Origin: Blastococcus sp. TML/M2B | GTDB lineage: Bacteria; Actinomycetota; Actinomycetes; Mycobacteriales; Geodermatophilaceae | DNA: 64,000 nt | NCBI RefSeq assembly: GCF_016612865.1 | Contig: NZ_JAENZZ010000002.1 | Coordinates: 434,001-498,000 of the forward strand | Direction: 5' to 3' | Shown: piece after piece, positions 7,358 through 17,094 of the stretch | Layout: each line of letters starts with the position of its first letter | Numbering within the stretch: the first letter of the stretch is position 1 | Notes under the pieces: model-generated | Told to the model about the DNA's origin: nothing | Databases searched by the model: none | Seen by the model: only the letters and a program-made list of their open reading frames with translations | Made by a program: the position numbers and the translations under genes

Positions 7358-10210
7358 ATGACCGCGACCACCCGGGGTGGCGTCGACGCACCCGGCCTGC
7401 TGGACGCCCTGACCCGGGCCGGGATCGGCGACGTCGACGACTCCGGGCTGGCCCGGGCGCTGTACTCCTCCGACGCCTCCCTCTACCGGGTGCTGCCGCG
7501 CGCCGTCGTCCGCCCCCGGGACACCGACGAGGTGCTGGCGACCCTGGCGGTCTGCCGCGAGCTCGGCGTCCCGCTGACCGCCCGCGGCGCGGGCACCTCC
7601 ATCGCCGGCAACGCCGTCGGCCCGGGCGTCGTGCTGGACACCAGCCGCCACCTGAACCGGGTGCTGGCCATCGACCCCGAGCAGCGGACGGCCACCGTCG
7701 AGCCCGGCCTCGTGCAGGCCGCGCTGCAGACCGCCGCGCGCCCGGCGGGTCTGCGGTTCGGCCCCGATCCGAGCACGCACAACCGCTGCACGATCGGCGG
7801 GATGATCGGCAACAACGCCTGCGGCTCGCGGGCGCTGGGCTACGGGCGCACCTCCGACAACGTCGTCGGCCTCGACGTCGTCACCGGGAGCGGCGCCCGG
7901 CTCGCCCTCGGCCCCGGCACACCGGCCGCCGACGGCGTCCTGGGCGACCTCTCCGCGCTGGTGGCCGGTGAGCTCGCGACGATCCGCACCGAGCTCGGCC
8001 GCTTCGGCCGCCAGGTGTCGGGCTACTCGCTGGAGCACCTGCTGCCGGAGAACGGGTTCGACGTCGCCCGTGCGCTGGTCGGCAGCGAGGGGACGCTCGG
8101 GCTGGTGCTGGGCGCCACGGTGCGGCTGGTCGCCGACGCCCCGTTCCGCGGGCTGGTCGTGCTCGGCTACCCGTCGATGGCCGAGGCGGCCGACGCCACG
8201 CCGGCGCTGCTCCCCCACCGGCCGACCGCCGTCGAGGGCCTGGACGCCCGCATGGTGCAGCGGCTGCGCGACGTGCCGGCCGCCGTCGTCCCCGACCTGC
8301 CGCGCGGCGGGGGCTGGCTGGTCGTCGAGCTCACCGGTGACAGCGTCGCCGAGATCGAGGACGCCGCCCGGGGGGTGCTGGCCGACGCCGGCGCGCTGGA
8401 CTCGCTGGTGGTCACCGACGTCGCCGAGGCGGCGGCGATCTGGCGGATCCGCGAGGACGGCGCCGGGCTGGCGGCGCGCACCTCCGACGGGCACCCGGCG
8501 CACGCCGGCTGGGAGGACGCCGCCGTCCCGCCCGAGCGGCTCGGCGCCTACCTGCGCGAGTTCGAGGCGCTGCTGGACCAGCACGGGCTGCAGTGCGTGC
8601 CCTACGGGCACTTCGGCGACGGCTGCGTGCACGGCCGGATCGACTTCCCGTTCGGCGCCGGCGGCGAGCGCGACCGGGCCCGGAGCCGCTACCGGGCGTT
8701 CGTGGAGGACGCCGCCCGCCTGGTCGCCGGCTACGGGGGCTCGCTGTCCGGGGAGCACGGCGACGGCCGGGCCCGCAGCGAGCTGCTGCCGCTCATGTAC
8801 TCCCCCGCCGTCATCTCGCTGTTCGAACGGGTCAAGGCGGTGTTCGACCCCGACGACGTGCTCAACCCGGGCGTGCTCGTCCGGCCGGACCGGCTCGACG
8901 ACGACATCCGGATGGCCGCGGCACCGGCGCTGACCCGCGCGGAGCGGCCGGCCCTCGCCCTGGCCTACCGGCACGACGGCGGGGACTTCTCCGCGGCGGT
9001 GCACCGCTGCACCGGCGTCGGCAAGTGCCGGGCCGACCTGCAGTCCTCCGGCGGGGTCATGTGCCCCTCGTGGCCGGCGACCCGCGAGGAGAAGGACTCC
9101 ACCCGCGGCCGCGCCCGGGTGCTGCAGGAGATGCTCGCGCCCGGCGGGCCGGTGCGGAACTGGCGCTCGCCGGAGGTGCACGACGCGCTGGACCTGTGCC
9201 TGTCGTGCAAGGGCTGCTCCTCGGACTGCCCGACCGGCGTGGACATGGCGTCGTACAAGACCGAGGTGCTGCACCAGTCCTACCGGCGGCGGCTGCGGCC
9301 GCGCCCGCACTACACGCTGGGCTGGCTGCCGCGCTGGGCCGACCTCGCCGCGCGGGCGCCCCGGGTGGTCAACGCGGTGCTGGGCACCCGCGTCGGCGGC
9401 CGGCTGGCCAAGTGGGGCGCCGGCATGGACCAGCGGCGCTCGGTGCCCGAGTTCGCCCGGCGCACCTTCCGGCAGCAGTGGGCGCAGCGGGCGCCCGGCG
9501 CGGACGGGGCGCCCGTGGCGCTGTGGGTGGACTCGTTCACCGACCACTTCGACCCGGACGTCGCGATGGCCGCCGCCGAGGTGCTCGAGGCCGCGGGCTA
9601 CCGGGTGGAGGTGCCCGGCGCGGACACCTGCTGCGGGCTGACCTGGATCACCACCGGCCAGCTGGACGCCGCCCGCCGCATCCTGGGGCACACCGTCGCC
9701 GAGCTCGCCCCCTACGCGGCGACCGGCGTCCCGGTCGTCGGCGTCGAGCCCTCGTGCACGGCGGTGCTGCGGGCCGAGGCGCTCGAGGTGGTGGGCGGCG
9801 CCGACGCCGAGCGGGTGGCGGCTGCCACCCGCACCCTCGCCGAGCTGCTCACCGACACCCCGGGCTGGGAGCCGCCGTCCCTCGCGGGCCTGCGGATCGT
9901 CGCCCAGCCGCACTGCCACCACACCTCGGTGCTGGGCTGGTCGGCCGACGCCGCCCTGCTGCGGAAGGCCGGCGCCGAGGTCACCCGGCTCGGCGGCTGC
10001 TGCGGGCTGGCCGGCAACTGGGGCGTGGAGCAGGGCCACCACGACGTCTCGGTGGCCATCGCCGGGCAGCAGCTGCTGCCGGCGGTCGCCGACCTGGCCG
10101 ACGACGCCGTCGTCCTCGCCGACGGGTTCTCCTGCCGCACCCAGCTCGACCAGCTGGCCGGCCGCCGAGGCCGGCACCTCGCCGAGCTGCTCGCCGGGCA
10201 CCGGCCGTAG
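7358..10210 (+). CDS. FAD-linked oxidase and Fe-S reductase fusion (D-lactate/glycolate dehydrogenase type)
   Basis: A 950-residue fusion. Residues about 45-260 form an FAD_binding_4 domain (LTARGAGTSIAGNAVGPG; FGPDPSTHNRCTIGGMIGNN). Residues about 270-520 form an FAD-oxidase C-terminal domain with the substrate-site HFGDGCVHGRID and SGEHGDGRARSELL. Residues about 540-640 carry a ferredoxin-type 4Fe-4S pair (CTGVGKC; CLSCKGCSSDCPTG). The C-terminus has two cysteine-rich CCG modules (DTCCGLTW; GGCCGLAGNWG). Single-chain proteins of this layout oxidise D-2-hydroxy acids, typically D-lactate, and pass electrons to quinone at the membrane. The ATG at 7358 follows CCGGAGAG. The substrate is inferred from family. 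Confidence 0.88.
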   Translation: MTATTRGGVDAPGLLDALTRAGIGDVDDSGLARALYSSDASLYRVLPRAVVRPRDTDEVLATLAVCRELGVPLTARGAGTSIAGNAVGPGVVLDTSRHLNRVLAIDPEQRTATVEPGLVQAALQTAARPAGLRFGPDPSTHNRCTIGGMIGNNACGSRALGYGRTSDNVVGLDVVTGSGARLALGPGTPAADGVLGDLSALVAGELATIRTELGRFGRQVSGYSLEHLLPENGFDVARALVGSEGTLGLVLGATVRLVADAPFRGLVVLGYPSMAEAADATPALLPHRPTAVEGLDARMVQRLRDVPAAVVPDLPRGGGWLVVELTGDSVAEIEDAARGVLADAGALDSLVVTDVAEAAAIWRIREDGAGLAARTSDGHPAHAGWEDAAVPPERLGAYLREFEALLDQHGLQCVPYGHFGDGCVHGRIDFPFGAGGERDRARSRYRAFVEDAARLVAGYGGSLSGEHGDGRARSELLPLMYSPAVISLFERVKAVFDPDDVLNPGVLVRPDRLDDDIRMAAAPALTRAERPALALAYRHDGGDFSAAVHRCTGVGKCRADLQSSGGVMCPSWPATREEKDSTRGRARVLQEMLAPGGPVRNWRSPEVHDALDLCLSCKGCSSDCPTGVDMASYKTEVLHQSYRRRLRPRPHYTLGWLPRWADLAARAPRVVNAVLGTRVGGRLAKWGAGMDQRRSVPEFARRTFRQQWAQRAPGADGAPVALWVDSFTDHFDPDVAMAAAEVLEAAGYRVEVPGADTCCGLTWITTGQLDAARRILGHTVAELAPYAATGVPVVGVEPSCTAVLRAEALEVVGGADAERVAAATRTLAELLTDTPGWEPPSLAGLRIVAQPHCHHTSVLGWSADAALLRKAGAEVTRLGGCCGLAGNWGVEQGHHDVSVAIAGQQLLPAVADLADDAVVLADGFSCRTQLDQLAGRRGRHLAELLAGHRP

Positions 10211-10233
10211 GCGGGTTCTGCGACGATGGGCGC

Positions 10234-10719
10234 GTGGACCTCGAGGAGACCCTGCTGCCGGGCGTCGGCGTCCGGTACGAGCTGACCACCGGGTCCGGGC
10301 AGCTGCTGGGCGTCGTGGTCGGCCGTGCGGGCGGCGCCGAGCTGAGCGTCTACGACGCGCGCGACCCCGACCGCGCGCGCAGCATGCTCCGGCTGTCCCC
10401 CGAGGAGGCCGACGCGCTCGCCGAGGTGCTGGGCGCGCCGCGGCTGACGCAGCGGTTCGCCGACCTGTCCAAGGAGGTCCCCGGGCTCGAGTCCGGCCGG
10501 TTCACGGTGCCCTCGGGCTCCCCGTTCGCCGGCCGGCCGCTCGGCGACACGCGCGCCCGCACCCTCACCGGCTGCTCCATCGTGGCGATCGTCCGCGGCG
10601 CCGACGTCGTCCCCTCCCCCGGGCCGCAGGACGAGCTCCGCGCCGGCGACGTGCTGGTGGCGGTCGGGTCGAGGAACGGGCTCGAGCAGTTGGAGCGGCG
10701 GCTCTCCGGGCGGGCCTGA
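10234..10719 (+). CDS. TrkA-C (RCK_C) regulatory subunit of a cation/proton antiporter
   Basis: A 161-residue cytoplasmic protein. Its C-terminal half is a TrkA-C domain (LGDTRARTLTGCSIVAIVRG, then LRAGDVLVAVGSRNGLEQLERRL). The N-terminal half resembles the KhtT-type gating domain. The GTG start at 10234 lies 23 bp after the dehydrogenase stop, and its stop is 4 bp before the antiporter start at 10724, so the two are almost certainly co-translated. By analogy with KhtT-KhtU it should bind a ligand such as a nucleotide and open or close the partner antiporter. Confidence 0.85.
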   Translation: MDLEETLLPGVGVRYELTTGSGQLLGVVVGRAGGAELSVYDARDPDRARSMLRLSPEEADALAEVLGAPRLTQRFADLSKEVPGLESGRFTVPSGSPFAGRPLGDTRARTLTGCSIVAIVRGADVVPSPGPQDELRAGDVLVAVGSRNGLEQLERRLSGRA

Positions 10720-10723
10720 CCGG

Positions 10724-11888
10724 GTGGACCACGTCGCCGCCCTGCTGGTCGAGCTCGGGCTCCTGTTCCTGGGGCTGTCCGTCCTGGGCGTCGTCGCCCG
10801 CCGCGCCGGCCTCACGCCGATCCCCTTCGTGCTCGTCGCGGCACTGGCGTTCGGGGAGGGCGGGGCCGCGTCGCTGGAGACGTCGGAGCCCTTCCTCACC
10901 GCCGCGGCGGAGATCGGCGTCGTCCTGCTGCTGCTGACGCTGGGGCTGGAGTTCTCCGCCGAGGAGCTCTTCGGCTCGCTGCGCCGCCACGCGCCGTCAG
11001 GTGCGGTCGACCTGCTGCTGAACTTTCCCTCCGGGCTTCGTCGCCGGGCTGCTCCTCGGCCTGCCGTGGCCGGCCGCGCTCGCACTCGGCGGCATCACCT
11101 GGATCTCGTCGTCGGGCATCGTGGCGCAGCTGCTCGGCGACCTGGGCCGGTTGGCCAACCGCGAAACCCCGGCGGTCCTGTCCGTGCTGGTCCTCGAGGA
11201 CCTGGCCATGGCCCTGTTCCTCCCGCTGCTCGTGGTCGCGCTGGCCGGCGAGGGGCCGGCGCAGGCCGCCGGCGGCATCGCACTCGCGGTGACCGCCGTC
11301 CTCCTGGCGCTGTTCGCCGCGCAGCGGCACGGGCACCGGCTGGGTCGCATCCTCAGTTCCCGCCACGACGAGCAGGTGCTGCTCCGGCTGGTCGGCCTCA
11401 CGCTCCTCGTCGCCGGGCTGGCCCAGGCCGGCGGCGCCTCGGCCGCCGTGGGGGCCTTCCTGGTCGGCATCGCGCTGCCGGCGTCCTTCGCCGACCGGGC
11501 CCGGGACCTGCTCTCCCCGCTGCGCGAGGTCTTCGCCGCCACCTTCTTCGTGGCCTTCGGGCTGAGCACCGATCCCGGCGAGATCCTCCCGGTCCTGCCG
11601 GCCGCGCTCGCGCTGGCGGTCGTCACCTGCGCCACCAAGCTGGGCACGGGCTGGTTCGCCGCCCGTCGCGACGGCGTCGCCGTCCCCGGCAGGCTGCGGG
11701 CCGGGTCCGCGCTGGTGGCCCGCGGCGAGTTCTCCATCGTCATCGCCGGGCTGGCCGTCGCAGCCGGGCACGAGTCGCTCGGCCCGGTGGCCACCGGCTA
11801 CGTGCTGCTCCTCGCCGTGGCCGGCCCGGTGCTCACCCGGTTCGTGGATCCGCTGTCGGCCCGGTTCGTGCCGGCCCCCACGCGCTGA
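10724..11888 (+). CDS. CPA2 (KefB/KhtU-type) cation:proton antiporter, frameshifted in this sequence
   Basis: Two in-register pieces make one roughly 387-residue antiporter. Piece 1 runs from GTG 10724 to about 11026 (TLGLEFSAEELFGSLRR). Piece 2 runs to 11888 in the next frame and includes ALGGITWISSSGIVAQLL, PAVLSVLVLEDLAMALFLPL and GAFLVGIALPASF, typical of the Na_H_Exchanger fold of CPA2 proteins. The break is at AACTTTCCC (11021-11029): removing one T restores DLLLNFPPGFVAGLLLG. There is no other defect, so a sequencing error is at least as likely as a real mutation. It would be the membrane partner of the TrkA-C protein immediately upstream, exchanging K+ or Na+ for H+. Confidence 0.83.
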
Positions 11889-11910
11889 CCTGCCGTGCGG
11901 GCCGTGCAGC

Positions 11911-11941
11911 GGGGCCGGGCAGCCAACGGCTGCCCGGCCCC
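11911..11941. terminator. Terminator after the antiporter
   Basis: Perfect 14-bp stem GGGGCCGGGCAGCC / GGCTGCCCGGCCCC with a 3-nt loop, 22 bp past the antiporter stop and 32 bp before the convergent reductase stop. Likely bidirectional. Confidence 0.8.
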
Positions 11942-11973
11942 GGTCGTGCGCCCCGCTGCGCGGGGGTCGTGCA

Positions 11974-12743
11974 TCAGGCCTTCGGGCCACCCGCGGCGTA
12001 GACGACCTGGCCGGAGATGAAGCCCGCGCGCCCTCGCTGGCGAAGAACGAGACGAGGTGCGCGATGTCCTCGGGCTGGCCGACGCGCTGGACCGGGATCT
12101 GCGACCCGGCGCCCTTGATGAAGTCGTCGAAGGGGATCCCCATGCGGTCGGCGGTCGCCTTGGTCATCTCGGTCTGGATGAAGCCGGGGGCGATGGCGTT
12201 GGAGGTGACGCCGAACTTGCCGAGCTCGATGGCGAGGGTCTTGGTGAAGCCCTGCAGACCGGCCTTGGCGGTGGAGTAGTTGGCCTGACCGCGGTTGCCG
12301 AGCGCCGAGGTGCTGGACAGGTTGACGATCCGGCCCCACTTCTGCTCGATCATGTACTTCTGCGCGGCCCGCGCCATGAGGAAGGCACCGCGGAGGTGCA
12401 CGTTCATGACGATGTCCCAGTCGGAGTCCGACATCTTGAACAGCATGTTGTCGCGCAGCACGCCGGCGTTGTTGACCAGCACGACCGGCGCACCGAGCTC
12501 GGTGGCGATGCGGTCGACGGCGGCCTGGACCTGCTCGGCGTCGCTCACGTCGGCACCGACGGCCAGGGCCTGACCACCGTCGGCCTTGATGGCGTCCACG
12601 GTGACCTGGGCGGCCGACTCGTCGAGGTCCAGGACCGCGACGGCGAACCCGTCCTTGGCCAGCCGCTTCGCCGTCGCGGCACCGATGCCGCGCGCGCCGC
12701 CGGTGACGATGGCGGCACGGGTGCCGCTCACTGCCTCGCTCAT
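11974..12743 (-). CDS. fabG: FabG-type 3-oxoacyl reductase (SDR), frameshifted near the 3' end
   Basis: A classical short-chain dehydrogenase of about 255 residues. It has the NAD(P) motif VTGGARGIGAATA, the NNAG motif, catalytic Ser in NLSSTSALG and YxxxK in NYSTAKAGLQG. The family-typical ending (GFISGQVVYAAGGPKA) is in a different frame from the body. The break is in CCCGCGCGCC at 12023-12032, where removing one CG restores SEGAGFISGQ. The ATG at 12743 has GAGAGG eight bases upstream. It should reduce 3-oxoacyl thioesters in fatty-acid synthesis or degradation. FabG-like sequence is clear; the exact pathway is not. Confidence 0.85.
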
Positions 12744-12858
12744 GTTGTTTCCTCTCGTCAGGTCTGCGCTGCCGTCGTCCCGACCGAGGGGAGCGGCAAC
12801 GCCCGGCACCTTACGGGGACCGCGTGAGGCAGCCGTCACACGGGGCAGCGGCGGGCCG

Positions 12859-13278
12859 TCAGGGCCAGATCGAGGCGACGATGATCGCGGCGACCGCGAG
12901 CTGACCCGCGGCGCTCACCAGGCTGGCCGGGTGGAAGCGCACCTGGACCAACGCCTTCCCCAGCGATCCGGGTGTCACCAGGTTCAGCACCAGGAAGGCG
13001 ACCGCCTGGAGCAGCACGCCCAGGACGCCGAAGACCACCGTCCACCACAGCGCCCGGCCGAAGCCGTCGGTCGCGTTGGTCCAGATGGTGGTGAACGCGA
13101 TCGCGCCCTGGCCGAGGAAGCCCGCGGCCAGCACGATGCCGGCGTTGACCGACCCCTCCTCGTAGATGTGCCGCCCCAGGTGCCCGGGGGTGAGCAGGTC
13201 GAGCGCCACGAAGCCCAACATGAGCAGGGCGATGCCCACGCCCGTGTAGGCGGCGGCGTAGCCGATGCTGGCCAGCAC
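12859..13278 (-). CDS. DUF350-family membrane protein
   Basis: A 139-residue protein with four predicted membrane helices arranged as two similar halves, the DUF350 pattern. The first half contains GVGIALLMLGFVALDLLTPG; the second repeats it as FLVLNLVTPGSLGKAL. The GTG at 13278 is preceded by CCGGAGG at a spacing of eight. The function of the family is unknown. It lies between the FabG gene and an AI-2E transporter on the same strand, each with its own gap of about 90-120 bp. Confidence 0.78.
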   Translation of the reverse strand: MLASIGYAAAYTGVGIALLMLGFVALDLLTPGHLGRHIYEEGSVNAGIVLAAGFLGQGAIAFTTIWTNATDGFGRALWWTVVFGVLGVLLQAVAFLVLNLVTPGSLGKALVQVRFHPASLVSAAGQLAVAAIIVASIWP

Positions 13279-13364
13279 GAGAGCGACCTCCGGGGTGTCG
13301 GGACGGGTGCCGGGAACGGCCTGCCGTGTCTACCGCACCGGCATCCGCGGTGCACCCGGCGCGC

Positions 13365-14713
13365 TCAGGTGGTCGGCGTCGTCCCGGAGCCGTCGGGCGG
13401 TCCGGCGTCCTCGGCCGGCAGGTGCTCGGCGTCCTGGTCACGGCGCGGGTGGTGCAGCCGGCGGACCGACGCCAGCGCGGAGCGGCGGGCGTTCATCCGG
13501 CGGCGCGCACGGGAGGTGCGCGGTGCGCGCGGCTCCTCGCGGAGCAGCGCGTCGAGCCAGTGGCCGCGCGGGTCGACGTCCACCAGCAGGGCCTTGACCA
13601 GCAGCGTGAGCGGGATGGCGAGCAGCGCGCCGAGGGCGCCGAGCACCCAGCCCCAGAACAGCAGGGCGATGAAGGTGACCGTCATCGACAGGCCGACCGA
13701 GTCGCCGACGAAGCGCGGCTGGACGAGCGTCTGGACGACGAAGTTGAGCAGCGTGTAGATGACCACGATCGCGGTCAGCTCGCCCCATCCCCCGGCGAGC
13801 AGGCCGAGCAGCGCCGGCGGGACGACGCCCAGCACGAACCCGATGTTCGGCACGTAGTTGGTGATGAACGCCAACAGCCCCCACAGCGCCGCCGCGGGCA
13901 CGCCGAGGATGGCCAGCGCGATCCCGTCACCCACGGCGACGATCGCCCCGAACACGGTGCTGACGAGCAGGTAGCTGCGGGTGCCCGAGGCGAAGAGGCT
14001 GAAGGCCAACGGCAGGTGCGGTCGTTCCCCCGGGCGATCAGCGCCAGCCGCTGCCCGTAGCCGCTGGACTCGATGGCCATGAACACCAGGGCCGAGAGCA
14101 GCAGGATCAGCGTGCTGGCGGCCGCCGTGATCCGGCCCAGCAGGTCGGTGGCCAGCCCGACGACCGCGCCGTAGTCGATCTGCCCGACCCAGTCCGAGAG
14201 CTGCCCGGAGACGATCCCTCGGTCGTTGAGGTCGTTGACGACGCCGTCGATGAGCTCCTGGGCCCGGTCGGAGTAGTCCGGGAGCAGGGCGGCGAGCTGG
14301 GCGACGCTGAGCACCAGCAACGCGACGAAGCCGAGCAGCACCGCCCACACGAGGACCAGCAGCACCGTCGTCGCCACCCAGCGCGGGGCGCCGTGGCGGC
14401 GCAGCCAGCTCGAGACCGGCATGAGGCCCACGACGACGACGAGCGCGAGCAGGATCGGCGCGGCCAGCCAGGCGACGGCACGCAGCCCGGCGATCGCGAT
14501 CGTCGCGGCGGCCAGCCCGCCCAGCAGGAGCAGCCAGCGCGGCAGACCCGTGGGCGAGCCTTCGACGGCGCCGGCCGGCGGGGTCGCTCCCGAGGCCGGT
14601 GGCGGGGTCCCGCCCGCCAGGTCCGCCGGGACCGGCTCGACGGGCTCCCCGGCAGACCGGAGATCGCGAGCCGCCTCGCGGCCGGTGCCGTGCACCTCCG
14701 GTCGCAGCACCAC
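13365..14713 (-). CDS. AI-2E/PerM family transporter, frameshifted
   Basis: The upper part (LRAVAWLAAPILLALVVVVG, the long loop with YSDRAQELIDGVVNDL, then SALVFMAIESSGYGQRLALI) and the lower part (SYLLVSTVFGAIVAVGDGIA, NYVPNIGFVLGVVPPALLGL, FVGDSVGLSMTV, the conserved AI-2E exporter end) lie in different frames. They meet at a run of five C at 14027-14031; one more base there restores ARGERPHLPLAFSL. With that, the product is about 450 residues with eight membrane helices. The GTG at 14713 is chosen for the GGGAGGGAG eight bases upstream; an ATG lies at 14785. Substrates vary in this family, so function stays open. Confidence 0.78.
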
Positions 14714-15593
14714 GCGCGCTCCCTCCCAGGACGGGCGCCCCGTACCCCCTGAGAGTGCACCCATGCCCGCTGCGGCGCACACCACTCGGTGCGTGCGGGT
14801 GGGGGCTGATCGGTTGCGCCCCCCTTGACGTCGAGGGGGTGGCCGCAGCCGGGGGCGACGGCGTCCGCCACCTCACGGCCCGTCGGAGAATCTCCGGTCG
14901 GCAGGCCGCTGAGCAGCGGAAACTGTCAGACCCTCTCCGTAGCTTGGGTGCATGACGGTGACCGCGGAGCAGCCCCAGGGTGGGTTGATCGAGTGGTTGC
15001 TGTGGCGGGAGCCGTCGGTCGAGCGGTTGCCGGTGGCGCGGTTGACCGCCGAGCAGAAGGTCACCGAGTTGCAGCGGGTGCGGGCGCGCAAGGGGATGGA
15101 CGACGCCTACGAGGCCGCCCTGCTGATGTCGCTGGCCGCGGATCGGCCGGACATCGACGATCCGCCGCCGGGGCATCCGGGTGCGCGGCGCCGCGGTGGC
15201 GGGTCGCCGGTGCCGGGCACGTCGGAGTTCCTGCCCGACGAGGTGGCGTTGGTGCTGAACTGCGGACGGCCGTACGCCGTCGGCCTGCTGGCGGATGCGT
15301 TCCAGGTGGTGGAGCGGATGCCGGCGGTGCACGCCGCGTGCGCGGCGGGGCGGTTGGACTGGTTCCGGGCGCGGGTGTTCGCCGACGTGCTGGCCGGCGC
15401 CACGAACGAGGTGGCTGCCGCGGTGGTGGCGGCGGTGCTGCCGGAGGCGGCGGGCCTGTCGTCGGGGAAGCTGCGCACCCGGCTGGTCGCCGCCGGGGTC
15501 GCCGCGGATGAGGAGTTCGCCGAACGGCGCCGGATCGAGGCCGAACGGCGCGCCGCCGTGCGGGTCTCCCCGACCGGGGACGGGATGTCGGCG

Positions 15594-15601
15594 TTGACCA
15601 C
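15594..15601 (+). repeat. Left target-site duplication TTGACCAC
   Basis: The 8-bp direct repeat flanks the insertion exactly; the flanking base on either side differs, which sets its length at 8 bp. Eight to nine bp is normal for IS256-family transposition. Confidence 0.93.
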
Positions 15602-17086
15602 GAGCTTGTCAACTTCTCTGTGTAAGACCTGCAGTCGATCTTGATGTTGTCAGCTGAGGTAAGGCTCGATGCGGTCGCCGAAGGCGATCATCATCTCGGC
15701 CATGGCCGGCTTCCAGCCCTGGGTGACCGCGCCCTCGACGAGCTTGCCGGGTGCGGTGCGCTGGTTGGCCGGCTTGCCGCGGTCCTTGAGCCGCTCCCGG
15801 GCCCGCTTGTCCTCGATGTCGCGGATCGCCAGCCAGAGCAGCTTGATCACCGCGGCGTCGTTGGGGAAGTGCCCCCGGTTCTTGATGATCTTCCGGAGCT
15901 GGTAGTTCAGCGACTCGATCATGTTCGTCGTGTAGATGATCTTGCGGAGCGCGGGTCCGAAGGCGAGGAACGGGATGAACCGCTCCCAGGCGTTCTGCCA
16001 GGTCGCCACCGCCGCCGGGTATTTGCGTCCCAGGTCGGAGTCGGCGAACTCCAGCAGCGTGGTCTCGGCGGCATCGGCGGTCGGGGCGGTGTAGACGCCC
16101 TTGAGCGCGGCGGCCACCTTCTTGCGGTCGCCGTAGGACACGAACCGCATCGAGGCGCGGATCAGGTGCACCACGCAGGTCTGCACGGTCGTGTGCGGAA
16201 AGGTCGCCTCGATCGCCTCGGGCAGGCCGGTCAGCCCGTCACAGCAGGCGATGAGGATGTCCCGCACGCCGCGGTTGGCCAGTTCGGCCACCACGCCGGC
16301 CCAGAACTTCGCGCCCTCGGTGGCCTGCACCCAGATCCCCAGCACGTGCTTGATGCCGTCGAGGTCCACTCCGACCACGATGTGCGCGGCCCGGTTGCGC
16401 ACCTGATGGCCGTCGCGGATCTTCACCACCAGCGCGTCGACGTAGACGATCGGGTAGATCGGCTCCAGCGGCCGAGCCTGCCATGCGCCGACCTCGTCGA
16501 GCACCGCGTCGGTGATCTTGCTGATCGTGTCGTGGGACAGCTCGGTGCCGATCGTGCGGGCCAGATGGTGCTGGATGTCGCGCACCGTCATCCCACCCGC
16601 GTAGAGCGAGATGATCATGTCGTCCAGGCCGCCGAGGCGGCGTTCGCCCTTGGGCACCAGCTGCGGGGTGAAACTGCCCGCCCGGTCCCGGGGCACGGCC
16701 AGCGGCAGCGGGCCGACCTCGGACTGCACCGTCTTGGGCGTGCTGCCGTTGCGGCTGTTCGGCGAGCCCCGGCCGACCGGATCGCCCCGCTCGTAGCCGA
16801 CGTGCTCGGTCAGCTCAGCGGCCAGTCCCCGCTCGAGGACGGCCTTGACCAGCTCCGGAAGGAACCCGCCCTCCCCGGTCAGCGCCACTCCGCCGGTCTC
16901 GGCCCGGTCGATCAACGCATCCAGCCACGTGTCATCGGCCAACAGCTGCCGCAGCTGCGCCCCGCTCACCCGGCCCGGGCCACCCGGGTCGCCGGCCTGC
17001 TCATCGGTCACGGTCATCAGGGTGCTCCCTCCCGAGGCCACAGCCCCAGGCTCACGCAGCTCCTACACAGACCATCTGACACGCCC
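15602..17086 (-). mobile_element. IS256-family insertion sequence, complete, 1485 bp
   Basis: Bounded by imperfect 27-bp terminal inverted repeats (15602-15628 and the complement of 17060-17086). Nineteen of 27 positions match, including the shared TCTGTGTA core typical of the family. It is flanked by identical 8-bp target copies and encodes one full-length transposase. No second copy or passenger gene is present in the window, so this is a simple insertion, not a composite transposon. It sits inside a DUF222/HNH gene in the opposite orientation to that gene. Confidence 0.93.
15650..17017 (-). CDS. IS256-family transposase (Mutator type, DDE)
   Basis: A 455-residue transposase of usual length. 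The catalytic Asp residues are in PIVYVDALVVKIRDG and LIACCDGLTGLPEAI, and the catalytic Glu in the IS256 signature YTTNMIESLNYQLRK. The N-terminal region has the LTEHVGYERGD motif common to the family. The ATG at 17017 has GGGAGGGAG eight bases upstream; a GTG at 17041 is less well placed. There are no stops or frameshifts, so the element could be active. Confidence 0.95.
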   Translation of the reverse strand: MTVTDEQAGDPGGPGRVSGAQLRQLLADDTWLDALIDRAETGGVALTGEGGFLPELVKAVLERGLAAELTEHVGYERGDPVGRGSPNSRNGSTPKTVQSEVGPLPLAVPRDRAGSFTPQLVPKGERRLGGLDDMIISLYAGGMTVRDIQHHLARTIGTELSHDTISKITDAVLDEVGAWQARPLEPIYPIVYVDALVVKIRDGHQVRNRAAHIVVGVDLDGIKHVLGIWVQATEGAKFWAGVVAELANRGVRDILIACCDGLTGLPEAIEATFPHTTVQTCVVHLIRASMRFVSYGDRKKVAAALKGVYTAPTADAAETTLLEFADSDLGRKYPAAVATWQNAWERFIPFLAFGPALRKIIYTTNMIESLNYQLRKIIKNRGHFPNDAAVIKLLWLAIRDIEDKRARERLKDRGKPANQRTAPGKLVEGAVTQGWKPAMAEMMIAFGDRIEPYLS

Positions 17087-17094
17087 TTGACCAC
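17087..17094 (+). repeat. Right target-site duplication TTGACCAC
   Basis: Identical to 15594-15601. The interrupted reading frame resumes immediately after it. Confidence 0.93.

Noticed and set aside
5489-10201. Very long minus-strand open frame (over 1,500 codons) opposite the dehydrogenase
   Set aside because: It is a mirror of the real coding strand in very GC-rich DNA: no domain, Arg/Gly/Ala/His-rich composition, and both Usp and dehydrogenase genes explain the region fully.
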